Assembly: GCA_025201805.1 (NCBI GenBank)
Contig: MU619253.1
Coordinates: 198,431-262,430, forward strand
Direction of reading: 5' to 3'
Length of the DNA stretch: 64,000 nt
From: Parasitella parasitica
Taxonomy: Eukaryota > Mucoromycota > Mucoromycetes > Mucorales > Mucoraceae
Positions 36,701-46,890 of this stretch are shown here, in pieces; position 1 is the first letter of the stretch, and every line of letters begins with the position of its first letter. The notes under the pieces were generated by a model that did no database searches, was not told the origin of the DNA, and worked only from the letters and a program-made list of their open reading frames with translations. Made by a program: the position numbers and the translations under genes.

Positions 36701-37333
36701 CACCAAAAACTCAACAGGATTTTTTAAAAACCATGGATGAGTATGGCGATTACTACAACAAGAAGATAAAAGCTAAAGACCTGGTTGAGATTATGGACAG
36801 GATGCAAACAGAGGCGGATTTGGATAATACCCACTACCGAAATTTGGCTCTAGAAGCAACGGAACGCTATTTTCCAGAGAGTATCAACGATATGCTCTTT
36901 TTAAAATGTGTTGCCTACTTTGATTTAGATTCATCGATGCTAAATGACCAGCCTATCCCAATCACGCCTGAATGGGTCACTTGGAAGCGGTATCATGAAG
37001 AGATAGAGTTGGGTCGATCTCTCTTTGAGTTTCAAGCAGGAAGGGTCACTACAGATACCATGGATCCAAGCATTACACATGTTGTATTCAATCCACATGA
37101 TTTATCTCGTTTGCCAAAGTTGTCAAAAGTGTTTAAACGGGAGCCATTGCCAAGATTTGTCACCTTGGACTGGGTTCATCAATGCTACAAAGAGGATGTT
37201 CATTTGGACGAGAAAGGTGAATACAGTTGTGGGATCGGTTGGAATGTGTGGACCATTCTAATTTGTAACTTTAGAGTTTGATCCAAAGTTCTGCACTCGT
37301 GTAGGCCAAGCAGCTCGTATCAATGCTATTTAA
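33771..37333 (+). CDS. DNA ligase IV (ATP-dependent, NHEJ)
   Basis: Fifteen exons with short introns: 33771-33935, 33989-34123, 34176-34389, 34444-34589, 34650-34921, 34976-35097, 35168-35630, 35685-about 35806, about 35838-35896, 35952-36102, 36167-36191, 36249-36333, 36386-36523, 36575-37216 and 37275-37333. The adenylation motif FYVEKKLDGERVLMHF contains the nucleophilic Lys; ILDGEMIAY, EEGLVIKD, SSRWLKYKP and TLRFPKYVGLR are further ligase motifs. Two C-terminal BRCT regions follow (from GKVFYVMNGTKLTDYEP, and WVTWKRYHEEIELGRSLFEF), with a helical linker between them that in other species binds XRCC4/Lif1. It seals double-strand breaks in non-homologous end joining. The exon 8 to 9 junction is ambiguous (unusually short intron). 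The final exon adds FDPKFCTRVGQAARINAI. Confidence 0.92.
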
Positions 37334-37575
37334 ATTCTGTACATTATCTTTTCCTCTATAGAAGATATGCTTTTTTTTTTTTTTTCGCAAACATGAATGA
37401 AAGGAAATTATATATATAAGATATCAAGTTGCTTTTTATTACGCTTTATATTCGATATATATATATATATATATACGCTTAAAGTTATGTTTTATATATA
37501 GACTAAACGGGTTTTGGAAATTGGAAGCACAAGTGCTTGGGACGAGCATAGTCTTTGCTGCTGTTATCTTTACGA
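37334..37575. other. Convergent 3' region between ligase IV and phosphatase genes
   Basis: Contains a T tract (37371-37385) and an AT dinucleotide run at about 37456-37475. No gene. Confidence 0.6.
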
Positions 37576-38562
37576 TTATGTACGCGTACCGATTGTCCTG
37601 TGATAGTTACTTGTAGATGAGAGACATTCTCTTTGATACATGACCAAAAGCCCAACAATGAAAATTGCTATAGTTAGAGGCTGTTCGTCGTCAGATTCTG
37701 CTATCGCCGTTGTGTTTGTTGTTGAGAATGACGCTGATGGTGTTTCTTGGAGACTTGCTGAACGAGGCCGCTGCTTATGCGCGGCTTTATGGAGAGATTG
37801 GGAAGATGAAAAAGACGGTGATAATGAATTTCTTGAGGATTGTTTGCTACATACTACTGTAGCAGAACCTCTCGCTCGGGTTTGAATGTTGTGTCTCTTT
37901 TCAACTAGCTGCTGCTGCTGCGTTGGTATCGATTGCTCATATTCACGTAGCTGGTATAAGAGCTCCATATTAGGGCGAATATTGGGAGCTTTGTCTTTAA
38001 CAAATTCGAGAGCGCGATCCAAAGACCAGTTTTGTCCCGCAAAGATGCCACTGTCCATCATTATGGTAGTGTCAATTCTTTTCATGCAGCGAGTTGATTT
38101 TAAAAGGAAAGCCAATATCAATGCTGCAGAACGCTCGATACCTTGTTGACAATGAATCAAAACGATACGATGGTGTTTGTGAGCACTGCGAATGGTGTCA
38201 ACAGCTCGGTCAAACTCGGATATAGCTAGGTTGTGCTGGCTATGTGTCCATTTTATGTGATGGTAGTCGATATGCGGCAAGGGCGCGATGATCCTTATTT
38301 CACTGGCGACGTTAATGATACATGTGATACCATGGTGAGTCAATTGAGTGACATTGAGAGCATTGTAACATGCACCTAGATATAAATTGGGCAAGATGCA
38401 AGCAGGGCCGTGTTGGTAAACATTGCTTGTGCTTTCTTGCATACCCGTATCTTTAGTACTATTGTAACTGTGTGGCATGCTAATGGTAGGATTTGGAGCA
38501 ACATTGCCATTTCTTGGTAATGACAAATTTAGTGCTAGCTTTTTTAAATTTCTTTTACACAT
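37576..38562 (-). CDS. Dual-specificity phosphatase with Ser-rich tail and C-terminal hydrophobic segment
   Basis: Single exon of 328 residues from ATG at 38562 (MCKRNLKKLALNLSLP). The DSP core reads ACILPNLYLGACYNALN, GITCIINVASEI, then the catalytic signature VLIHCQQGIERSAALILAFL (Cys-x5-Arg) and WSLDRALEFVKDKAPNIRPN. It should dephosphorylate phospho-Tyr/Thr, possibly on a MAP kinase. After the domain come a poly-Gln stretch, a basic Ser-rich region and a hydrophobic segment (LTIAIFIVGLLVMY) near the C-terminus, which suggests tail anchoring to a membrane. The last feature is unusual for a MAPK phosphatase. A GA-rich stretch (38579-38612) lies just upstream. Confidence 0.88.
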   Translation of the reverse strand: MCKRNLKKLALNLSLPRNGNVAPNPTISMPHSYNSTKDTGMQESTSNVYQHGPACILPNLYLGACYNALNVTQLTHHGITCIINVASEIRIIAPLPHIDYHHIKWTHSQHNLAISEFDRAVDTIRSAHKHHRIVLIHCQQGIERSAALILAFLLKSTRCMKRIDTTIMMDSGIFAGQNWSLDRALEFVKDKAPNIRPNMELLYQLREYEQSIPTQQQQLVEKRHNIQTRARGSATVVCSKQSSRNSLSPSFSSSQSLHKAAHKQRPRSASLQETPSASFSTTNTTAIAESDDEQPLTIAIFIVGLLVMYQRECLSSTSNYHRTIGTRT

Positions 38563-38980
38563 CTTTATCAACGACTAAAAGAAGAAAGAGAAAGAGAAAG
38601 AGAGCGTGAGGAGGACAGAGGTAATCAATTATGGGATTTAATCAAACCATTTGCTGCATGAAGATCTTGTTAATTTAGTGTCGGCCAACCAGCGAATATA
38701 TTGTTTTACAAGAGCGTATTAACTTTGGTTTTCCACTTGCAATTAATCAAACATGTCTCCTATATTTCAAATATGTGATTTACAGCTCCTTTTTTTTAGA
38801 CTCATTTTCAAGTAAGAAATGTCAAAAGCGAATGTAGACTTCGCTATGGACAAAGCTATTGTGTAAATAACCTAATTTACATACGGTATAACGTCTGCTT
38901 GAATAGGACGGAGGATATCAGATCAACGATTTTTGAGACAAGCGTAATTTATTATTATTTCTTTTATAACTTAAAATAAT
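38563..38980. other. Region between phosphatase promoter and Stm1-like 3' end
   Basis: GA-rich element at 38579-38612 next to the phosphatase start; remainder AT-rich. No gene. Confidence 0.5.
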
Positions 38981-40176
38981 TTAAGCAGTAGCACCGAGAG
39001 TGGGGAAAGCAGAGGCATCTTGAAGGTTGACAGCGGGAGTAGCGGCGTTCTTGGTGGAACGGCGGTTGTTGTTGTTGCTCTTACCACCACGACCACCACG
39101 GCGATCATTCTTACGGACCTCAGGACGAGGCTTTTCCTCAAAACGTTGCTCGATTTTAACAAAGACCTTTTCCTTGCGGGTCTTCTCGGTAGTCTTTTTG
39201 ACAGTCTTGGTCTCCTTGGAGACATAAAACTCTTCGAACTGCTCCTTGGAAAAGGCAACGGTGCCATTGAAAGCAGAATCATCGTTGTCGTTAGCCTTGC
39301 GGGCTTCGGGAAGAGAAACCTTCAAAGACTTGTTGGCCTTTTCAGCCAAATATTCATCCAAGGTCTTGACTTGCTCCTCCTCTTCAACGGGAGTAGCAAC
39401 TTCAGCTTCAGGAGCATCAGGATCAGCAGGGCTAAGAGTGTCCTTGGCAGCTTCGGCTTCAGAAGTGCCTGCCTTACCCCAACCCTTGTTGATCTTCTTT
39501 TCAGTATCACTTTAAAAAAGATTAATGTCTCCCCTAATTGCCTCCATCCTAAGTATCATTTTTACTTACACAACACCGGTACCGGAGTGACGATCGAATT
39601 GACGACCACGTTGAGGGCGATTGTTTTGTTGACGGGGACCCTTAGGCTTACCACCCTTGGCGCCACGAGCAACTAGGATTGATATTAGTATTAGGTTATG
39701 TCGTGATAAAATTTTTAAATTCTTTGAAAATTGCTCCAGACATCTTTTAAAAGCCTAATGAAGAAGAAGCACTGCTAAATGATTGCTCAATTCCAAGACT
39801 GGATACAAATTCCGAGAAATCAACAGTTAAGTCAGCAATATGTCCAAATAGCGTTTGTCCACACAGCCTATCAAGTAAATGTGCCCTGATTATTGAAAAA
39901 ATAAAAAGGTTCGATCATTTGCACATTTGACACAGACAGCTATCTGGAATGTTCAAAGTTTCCATTTGTACGCTATGTTGAACTGCTTCTTCTTCATCAG
40001 AAACTCAAAAGATTATATAGACTAAAGAATTAGTTGCAAAAAAAAAAGAGAGATATCTTACCATCCTTGTTGGCAGCCTTAATGTCAACGACAGGAGCCT
40101 CCTCCTTGGTGGGAGCAGGGCGAGGGGTCTCACCATCACCAAGGATGTCGAAAAGGTTCTTAGAGTAAGTGGACAT
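38981..40176 (-). CDS. Stm1/SERBP1 (HABP4-PAI-RBP1) family ribosome-associated protein
   Basis: Minus-strand exons 40176-40062, 39672-39570 and 39509-38981 encode 248 residues. The N-terminus MSTYSKNLFDILGDGE is typical of Stm1 homologues. The second exon is the Arg/Gly/Gln-rich RNA-binding stretch (GAKGGKPKGPRQQNNRPQRG). The third has the HABP4 core KKINKGWGKAG, TLDEYLAEKA and an RGG-type patch (NDRRGGRGGKSNNNNRRS) before the C-terminal NLQDASAFPTLG. The family binds 80S ribosomes and preserves them in dormancy. The first intron (39673-40061, 389 nt) is far longer than the rest and contains a 14-bp perfect inverted repeat. Codon bias suggests high expression. Confidence 0.92.
39758..39997 (-). 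repeat. Inverted repeat inside the long Stm1-like intron
   Basis: Arms atgaagaagaagca (39758-39771) and tgcttcttcttcat (39984-39997) are perfect 14-bp complements separated by 212 nt, within intron 1. In the pre-mRNA they could pair and loop out most of the intron. Confidence 0.8.
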
Positions 40177-41731
40177 TTCTATAAAAGAGCTTGTATGCGA
40201 TGGATGCCTCGATCGAAGGGATGGATGGATATCGCAAAAACACAAAGGGAAGGATTCTTTTAAATGACATGACTGATTCCAAATTTTATACAATTAAAAA
40301 ATTTCCCTTTTTTTTTTGCCCGGCCCCCCCTTCCTACATATACTCCCCTTTTTGCCTATCCGAATCAGAAGAACTGAAAATGGCTTGCAAAGATGCTCGG
40401 ACTTGGGGGAGGGGGGTACTTGCATTACATGTCATAGAGGCTTGTTTTTCCACCTCGCTTTGACGGGATCAGTAAAATTAAATTGAACCAGATCCGATAG
40501 TTGACTATCCAGTACATTTAGGATACTGCTATTAACATGATCGCTTCTTCAGTCGCACCAGCAACAAGGAGAGGGATGCCAATGCGTATAGATTTTCAAG
40601 TGCACCATGTTAAAATGTATTTAGATAGCATTCCCGTAGCATATGCGTTGCTTCTCCTTTAGGCTTTAGAGTTTGCAAATTGCTCAGACACTGTTCACAT
40701 GTATTTACATTGAAGATTCTTCTTTCAAGCATTTATCTCTGTTTTGATTAGCTATTCGCAGAGGGTATCGCTTTCTAATTTAGAAACTATTTCATGCAGA
40801 GCTACTGCCTGCAATATAATGACATAAATATCTTTCTAATATCGTTTTAAAGAGGGAAGTGCCAGATGCAAATAGAATACTGTTTGGAAATGCGCTATAG
40901 ATGGCTTCACCATCAATTTTTTGATGCTAGCTTTATAGAGACATACAGAGTAATATCGGAGGTTTTGCTCGTGAAAGGGTTTACTTGTAAAGAAAAGAAA
41001 GGATAAGAGAGTAATTGTACTAGATTGGTAAAGCTAAATACAGAAAATGGATATAAAAATATAATATAGATATAGGCAGCAATGTAAAATAAGTTATAGG
41101 CTTATATCTTTGACATTTGGTTGTTGTCATGGCAACGGGCATGGAATAAACATAGTAATGGATGAAATGGAGACGATTTACTAAGAGTGAAAACCAGCAT
41201 TTTGTAGCCGATCATGGGTAGTCAATTGAACCAACGTTGTTTTCTTTCTTTTCCTTAAATAAACTCTATTTCTCAATATACTATAGCATAAACCCAGGAC
41301 TGGGCTACTTGACCCCACTTTTATGATTTTGAATACATCAAACCCAATATAGGTTTCAGTGTTTTGTATTCGCCCTTGACAATCAGCAGCCGTACCCATT
41401 TTTTTTATGAAAGCTTTGGCAGCACGAGGTATAAGTATATCTGATTTATCAAATGGGTTCCTCGGTTTTTTTTTTTTTTGGGATAAACATTCCTTATCAA
41501 GGAGTATACAGAGCTGTTCGTAGCCGCATTTACTGATGGAAAGTATACACAAGAAAGCGAGGATAAAGAATTATACAACTATCCATGTAGATAAAACTCT
41601 CTTGTTGCCAAACTGTTCATTGATGTGATGTGTCAACATTGTCGCACTGGGCAAGTTCTACATCGTGACCTTTAAAAGGTAACAAGCAATGGGGGAAAAG
41701 TTTTTGGCGTTTCTTCGATACTTAATAAAAC
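40177..41731. other. Intergenic region, no supported gene
   Basis: Holds the Stm1-like promoter (T- and C-rich tracts at 40300-40345). An open frame at 41181-41552 (minus, 123 codons, lysine runs) has no recognisable domain. Otherwise AT-rich. Confidence 0.5.
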
Positions 41732-43494
41732 ATGGAAAACAGCAACTCAATTAATTACCTTAAGGTAACGGTTCCCGAGTCGGCGCAAGATACAAGAATT
41801 AGAAAATATCTATTAAACCATTACAGAAGGGTAGTGCGATCAAAAGAAAATGTACATCGAGCATTTGAAAGACATGAAATCACTATAAATGGATGTCCGG
41901 TGGAAGAGACTAGACGTCTCAAGAAGGGAGATGTAGTAGAAGTCAAGTACGATAAATCTATAGAAGAGGCCAACAAAATGAAGATAATTCCTATAAGGAT
42001 ATGCTATGAAGACGATTATTTGGCTGTTGTGTGGAAACCTTCAGGACAGGTATGTTACCAAAAAGCATTGGAACGAAATCTATCAAACCTTAATTTGAGC
42101 CGCGTTTTTTTTATTTTATGGATCAATGAACCTGATAGCCTTTTGCCATTTTCGAAAAAGCGATACAATTCAACATTGCATTAAAAGATTTGGAAGGGAA
42201 TCTGCGAAAAGTATGGTGTGTAAATGAGATTCAGAAGGCCGCTTCAGGGTTGATTATCGTGGCCAAAACTGAAGCCAGCAGGGATATACTGACGGAACAA
42301 TACAACAGCAACCAAATCCAAACAACCATGCGCATCCTCTGTCATGGATACGTGACTACAACAGCGACAGACGAGTTGTTCAAGCTTGATGTGAACAAAA
42401 AAACCGAAAGCATTGTTCCCGGTCAAGTATTGAATAGCATTGCCATTGTTTCACAAACACCCTCCAACAATGCACAATATATATCCAGGCTCGATGTAGA
42501 ATTATGCACACCCATATTAAGCACGCAGCTGCGTAAACTATTTTACTTTCACTCGGATCATCCCATCATTGGCAATTCTACGTTTACGAGGCCCTTGAAG
42601 ACAAATAGGGACAAAGGCTTATGTGCAGCTTTGATAGCCGTCGCTTTTACTCATCCTGTAGAGCTAAACACACAAATAGCCGTGGAACAGCACGAGCCTG
42701 CCAAATTCGGTGTCATGTGTGAGCGTGAAGCAAGGTCTTTTCAGAGTAAACTAGACCGCGAAGCTGACGAAATCAAGAAATCGAACGTGCCTTGTGCTGA
42801 TGTGGAGCAAAGAAAACAAGGACAGTTGTTAGCCTACATGCTGGGACAAAAAGAGTTTTGTGGTTTGATGTACAAAATAACGAGCGATTGTTTGATTCCA
42901 AGAACCAGCTCTGAAACGCTTGTACAAGCGGCTGTTGTAGCATCAAAATCCATAGATAGCGAGTCTATTCATGTGATTGATGTAGGCACAGGCTGTGGAA
43001 ATCTTTTGATATCTATTCTTGATCAGATTTCTTGCGCTACAGGCGTTGGGGTGGACATTAGCGAAGCTGCGTTGAACGTAGCCAAAGAAAATGCAAGTCG
43101 GTTACTTTCTGATCAACAGCAGCAGCAAAGAGCCACATGGCGCATCCAGGACATGACCAGCTTGAATGACCAGAATGCGTATGATATCTTGGTATGCAAC
43201 CCTCCCTATCTTGATTTTGATAAGGCCAAAAAGAGCAAAGAGCAAATGATTGCGCTACGACAAGAGCCTGCAGAAGCCTTGTTTGCCAAGGACCTCGGCT
43301 ATGAATGGTATCATGTGCTGAGCAAAGTAGCGCCTGTTGTTGTAAAGGATCACGGCTATGTGATACTGGAATGCGGCAAGGGAATGATGGAAAAAGTGTT
43401 AGCAATATGGTCTGACTGGAAGCAAGTTGCCGTCTACAAGGACGCTCAGGGATGGGATCGTTGTCTCGTTTTGCAAATGAGATGGGTTGCATAA
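41732..43494 (+). CDS. Fusion: S4/RluA-like pseudouridine-synthase domain (catalytic Asp lost) plus HemK-type methyltransferase
   Basis: Two exons (41732-42049 and 42139-43494) encode 557 residues. Residues 1-75 form an S4 RNA-binding domain (RIRKYLLNHY, EITINGCPVEETRRLKKGDVVEV). Residues 90-320 follow the RluA pseudouridine-synthase fold: CYEDDYLAVVWKPSG, then VNEIQKAASGLIIVAKT where active enzymes have HRLDxxTSGLLLxAK, and HPIIGNSTF. The catalytic Asp is replaced by Gln and HRL by NEI, so uridine isomerisation is unlikely. Residues 360-557 are a HemK/PrmC-like SAM methyltransferase: CLIPRTSSETLV, IDVGTGCGNLLISIL, and the NPPY motif in DILVCNPPYLDFD, which supports glutamine or nucleobase N-methylation. 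The two halves are in one open exon, so this is not an assembly join. An RNA-guided or ribosome-linked methyltransferase is a reasonable guess. Confidence 0.85.
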
Positions 43495-43726
43495 ATTAAA
43501 AAAGGCCCATCATTACTCCGCCTGCAACAAATATCGTCAAGAATTGCACGTTATTATTAAACCACACTGTTTTTTAGTGAATGAATAGCTGCATTACAGT
43601 CTTTTAAAGATGTTTAATACCATGGAAATAAAGAAATTGTATAGGAAATAGCTTCAAAACTTGATTGGTTACATGAAAATCGTCGAATCTATTGGATCGA
43701 TGAGACACAAGGGTTCATGCCGATGG

Positions 43727-43734
43727 TATAAAAA
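43727..43734 (+). promoter_or_regulatory. TATA box of the Whi5/Nrm1-like gene
   Basis: tataaaaa at 43727-43734, about 60 nt upstream of the start codon. A perfect short inverted repeat (aaactag / ctagttt, 43744-43764) lies between it and the gene. Confidence 0.65.
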
Positions 43735-43792
43735 TGAATGAAAAAACTAGTTTTTTTCTAGTTTCCCTTGTTATTATACAACACACTACAAA

Positions 43793-44314
43793 ATGGCACA
43801 AACTACCGCCACCTCGCCAGACATGTCCGATGTAAGTTGGTGGGTTCTCGAGCCACACACACCACATACTTATTATTCTCGATAGATGGTCCATCGACTC
43901 AAAGCTCGGCTGGCTTTAGCAAACTTCAAACGTGAACACGGGTATGAAAACGTAGACTTGAGAACTCTAGAGTCAAGCCTATATGAGCATCAATTAAGAC
44001 CTAGCCAAAGCTCACCCACTGCAGCAACCCGATCTGTGGCATCCCCGTTAATCCACGACAAGAAGAGAAGAAGAGTCCTCTCTCATCACCGATTTTATCC
44101 AACCTCGCCCCCTTCACAACACAGCGACTTGGATCGTTTAATAAAGAAAAACGCGTCCAGATCACCTTCCCATATTCCCTTGTCAGAAGCAAGATCGCAG
44201 CATTCACCTCTGGTAGCCGATAACCGAAAATTGTCAGCGACGCTTTCTTCAGACGATGAAGATGCTGCACATTTGTTGGTCCTTATGCACCAAAGCCCAA
44301 CCATGTCTTCTTGA
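43793..44314 (+). CDS. Whi5/Nrm1-like G1/S transcriptional repressor
   Basis: Two exons (43793-43831 and 43886-44314) encode 155 residues. Exon 2 opens with MVHRLKARLALANFKREHG, matching the Whi5/Nrm1 (GTB) motif, a short amphipathic segment that docks on SBF/MBF transcription factors. The remainder is Ser/Pro/His-rich with several SP sites (SPTAATRS, ASPLIH, TSPPSQ, QHSPL, RSPSH), which are candidate CDK targets, and an acidic LSSDDEDAAHLL near the end. In yeasts such proteins repress G1/S genes until phosphorylated by CDK. The call rests on the short motif plus CDK-site density. Confidence 0.72.
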
Positions 44315-44544
44315 TAAACAAGATGCCAAGATGCCAAGATGCCATCTTTTGAACGAGATATTGAATTTTCTGTACATATTTTCTTACTGCCATTTACTAT
44401 TTTCTTTTTCCAAATCAATTGTTTAACCTGCAAAACGGCTAAAGTTTTCCATGACATCCAATCAAATAAACTAAACATCTCACATTTATAGAATTATTCC
44501 AATTTTTTTTTTCCCTCTTTATCCTTTTTCCATATTGCTACGAT

Positions 44545-45672
44545 ATGGATTTGTATGCAGCACATGTTACAGAGCCAAATGTCATGGGTTTCTCCAACCC
44601 TTCATTGGTTCCTGAAACTGCACTCTTCTCATTCCATCCTCTTGTGTTCCTATACTTTATGCTATCGTTTTTCATTGTCCCGTATCCGATCTATCGCTTC
44701 GTTGCTAAAAAGTATAGCTGGGAAGTGAACCAAAAGACCGTTGCAAGGCACTGGAGTGACGCTATGCTTGGATTTAGCTACGGTTTGATTGTGTTTGTAT
44801 TTGGCAACTACAGCAAAGCGTACGGGTGGATCACGGTTGTTGCTTTCTATCCTTCGCTATTTGGCTATGCCATCATGGCTGAGCAGCCCTACACGAAAAC
44901 TTCACTGCCCAGTATCAAAAGTTGGCCCAAAGGCATGTGGATTGTATTTCTGATTGCACTGGGGTATGTATATCGAATTCCCTTTTTTACTTCCTACTAA
45001 ACCTCCCCCCCCCCCATTTTATTATATTCACAGAATCATTTTAGCTTTTGCTGGCATTCACATCTATTTCGCATCTCAGTTTGATTTGCCGTTTGTCATT
45101 TATTATGTCTGCGGGCTGCTGATCCCGGCCTTTTTCTTGGTTACATCCGTCTTGCTGATCAAGGAAGTCAATTCAAATTGGATTAGAACCAAGTACCATA
45201 CACGGCGACAACGAAAAGAAATGTCACCACCTCCTGCTTCTTTGCCAACTAATGATGTTGTAGATGAGGCTATTATTGCTCATGAAGTTCAAAATAATCA
45301 TAAGGAAACTGCCGTCATTGAGCATATGCCTGCATCCGCGCCGTTACCTCCACTTGTTAACCCATACACCACAAAAGTCAGCCTACATATTCACCATTGG
45401 CAGATATTTTACGTTTTGGCGTTCTTTACAAGGTAAAACCCAAACATGCAATACCAAAGGTGCATTCCTTTTTAATGTCTTTTTCTTGTCAGATTCAAAC
45501 ATCCTGTCTCGCAGGTAGCAGCAGGTATCGTTCTTGCTTGCTACATGCAAGGAATATGTGCATGTAACTATTATCTCTACTTGACAACACACATGTATTT
45601 GCGTTTATTGACTAAAGTTTGTTGTATTTCATTCCAGATGGTTACGACTCTTTGGTGAATGATGACAGGTGA
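44545..45672 (+). CDS. Multipass membrane protein with HxHHW motif, family unknown
   Basis: Four exons (44545-44963, 45034-45432, 45493-45563, 45638-45672) encode 307 residues. About seven or eight hydrophobic segments are visible, for example FHPLVFLYFMLSFFIVPYPI, GLIVFVFGNY, GMWIVFLIALGIILAF and FVIYYVCGLLIPAFFLVTSV. A hydrophilic cytosolic loop (RTKYHTRRQRKEMSPPPA) precedes a conserved-looking C-terminal block: VSLHIHHWQIFYVLAFFTR, FKHPVSQVAAGIVLACY and GICAYGYDSL. The clustered His residues next to a membrane helix could bind metal. I do not recognise the family. Short last exons keep frame exactly, which supports a real gene. Confidence 0.75.
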
Positions 45673-45961
45673 ATCTTGTGGCACAAATAACAAATATATT
45701 ATACATATACCACTAGAATTAGCTGCTAAAATTACCGCCACCTACCATACCCAACTTTCATTGTCGTACACATTGTATAAACAAGATCAATCAAAAGCTA
45801 TCGTGTTGCCAGCTAGGAATAAATTTCTGAGTTTGTCTTATTGTGCACAACTTCTGTTTTTTATCTCCAACTTGCAGACCAAATATCAAGATCAACAAAC
45901 AAAGACTGTGGTAAGCAATCAAGAAGGAATTGGTTAAAGGGAAGAGCAGCCTAACACAGCC

Positions 45962-46000
<39 letters not shown>

Positions 46001-46458
46001 ATTCACCTGTTTCTTCAGTGAATATCGAAAAAACCTGCTGTGGCTGATAAACTCATTTCTACGATGTAAAAACAAGTGCAGCCATCATCCAAAGCCTAAG
46101 GGTATGGTACTAGGGAGTGGTTTTAATGAGATTTTGAGGACACAATTTCCTCGTTATACTAGCAAAGGCAAAAACCTGGTCGTGCAATGAATTTCAATAT
46201 GGACGTTCGTCCAAAATAATAAGCTTTTACTATGTTGTCTGCTCCCCCCCCCAATCATTAAATATGTTCTTATCCAATTATAATCAACATATTTTGCGCC
46301 TGTCAGAGTTTATGTGCAATCTTAATTCCCATAGATGCCAATACTATTTTATTGAATCATCCTTGTGTTGATGCAACATATTGTCACATTATTTTTATTG
46401 TATTTTCGTTTTCTATTTATAATTGATGATAGAATTGAAAAATAAAACTGTTTTTGCA
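45673..46458. other. Intergenic region with long poly-A tract
   Basis: A run of about 34 A lies at 45964-45997. No flanking target-site duplication was found, so it is not called a retroposon. No gene supported. Confidence 0.5.
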
Positions 46459-46621
46459 CATAACTTTTGATAGACGCAGCGCCCAGTGGAAAGCAAGTTT
46501 TGCTCGTATAGCGATGATCATGCCTAGTTTAACGGCACATAAGACAGGCTTTATGTTGCTCCTTATCGTAGCCTATCAGTGTTTATATGCGATTTTCATA
46601 TGGCTTCTACGGATAACTTTA
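46459..46621 (+). repeat. Dispersed repeat family, copy B
   Basis: 163 bp closely similar to copy A (32393-32556) over its full length, roughly four-fifths identical by eye. The translation also matches (AQWKASFARIAMI, KTGFMLLLIVAYQCLYA) but this copy stops soon after. Confidence 0.75.
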
Positions 46622-46769
46622 TAGATATTAACAAAACATCGATACAATTGATTTCGCCAGATAGCACCAGATCACCACTTTGTTTTCCAAGTTAGATCGC
46701 AATTCTTTGGTTCTTCTACCTGAAGTTATGACCAAATGTTTAATATTTATATGGTTTATGAAAAAAAAA

Positions 46770-46890
46770 AACTTTGTTTTAATAGATACATCACCGAGTG
46801 GAAATCAACATGTGCCTATCAGGTAGCCTTGATTGTGCTTGTATTATTAATCAAGCTTGAAACAGGCCTAATTTTGCTTGCAGTATCAAA
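46770..46890 (+). repeat. Dispersed repeat family, copy C (diverged)
   Basis: Shares atagatacatcaccgagtgg-type sequence, ggaaatcaa and aaacagg blocks with copies A and B. Its translation (YITEWKSTCAYQVALIVLV, LETGLILLA) aligns with HIAQWKSSYAQIAMI and KTGFMLL of copy A. More diverged at the DNA level. Confidence 0.5.

Noticed and set aside
39832-39998. Box C/D snoRNA in the Stm1-like intron
   Set aside because: A tgatga and a ctga are present but about 160 nt apart with no terminal stem, too long for a normal C/D snoRNA.
41181-41552. 123-codon minus-strand open frame
   Set aside because: Lysine-rich segment derives from a T tract; no family or splice evidence.
45964-45997. Poly-A tract as the tail of a retroposon
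   Set aside because: No direct target-site duplication was found; agattcacct after the tract recurs upstream only in inverted form.
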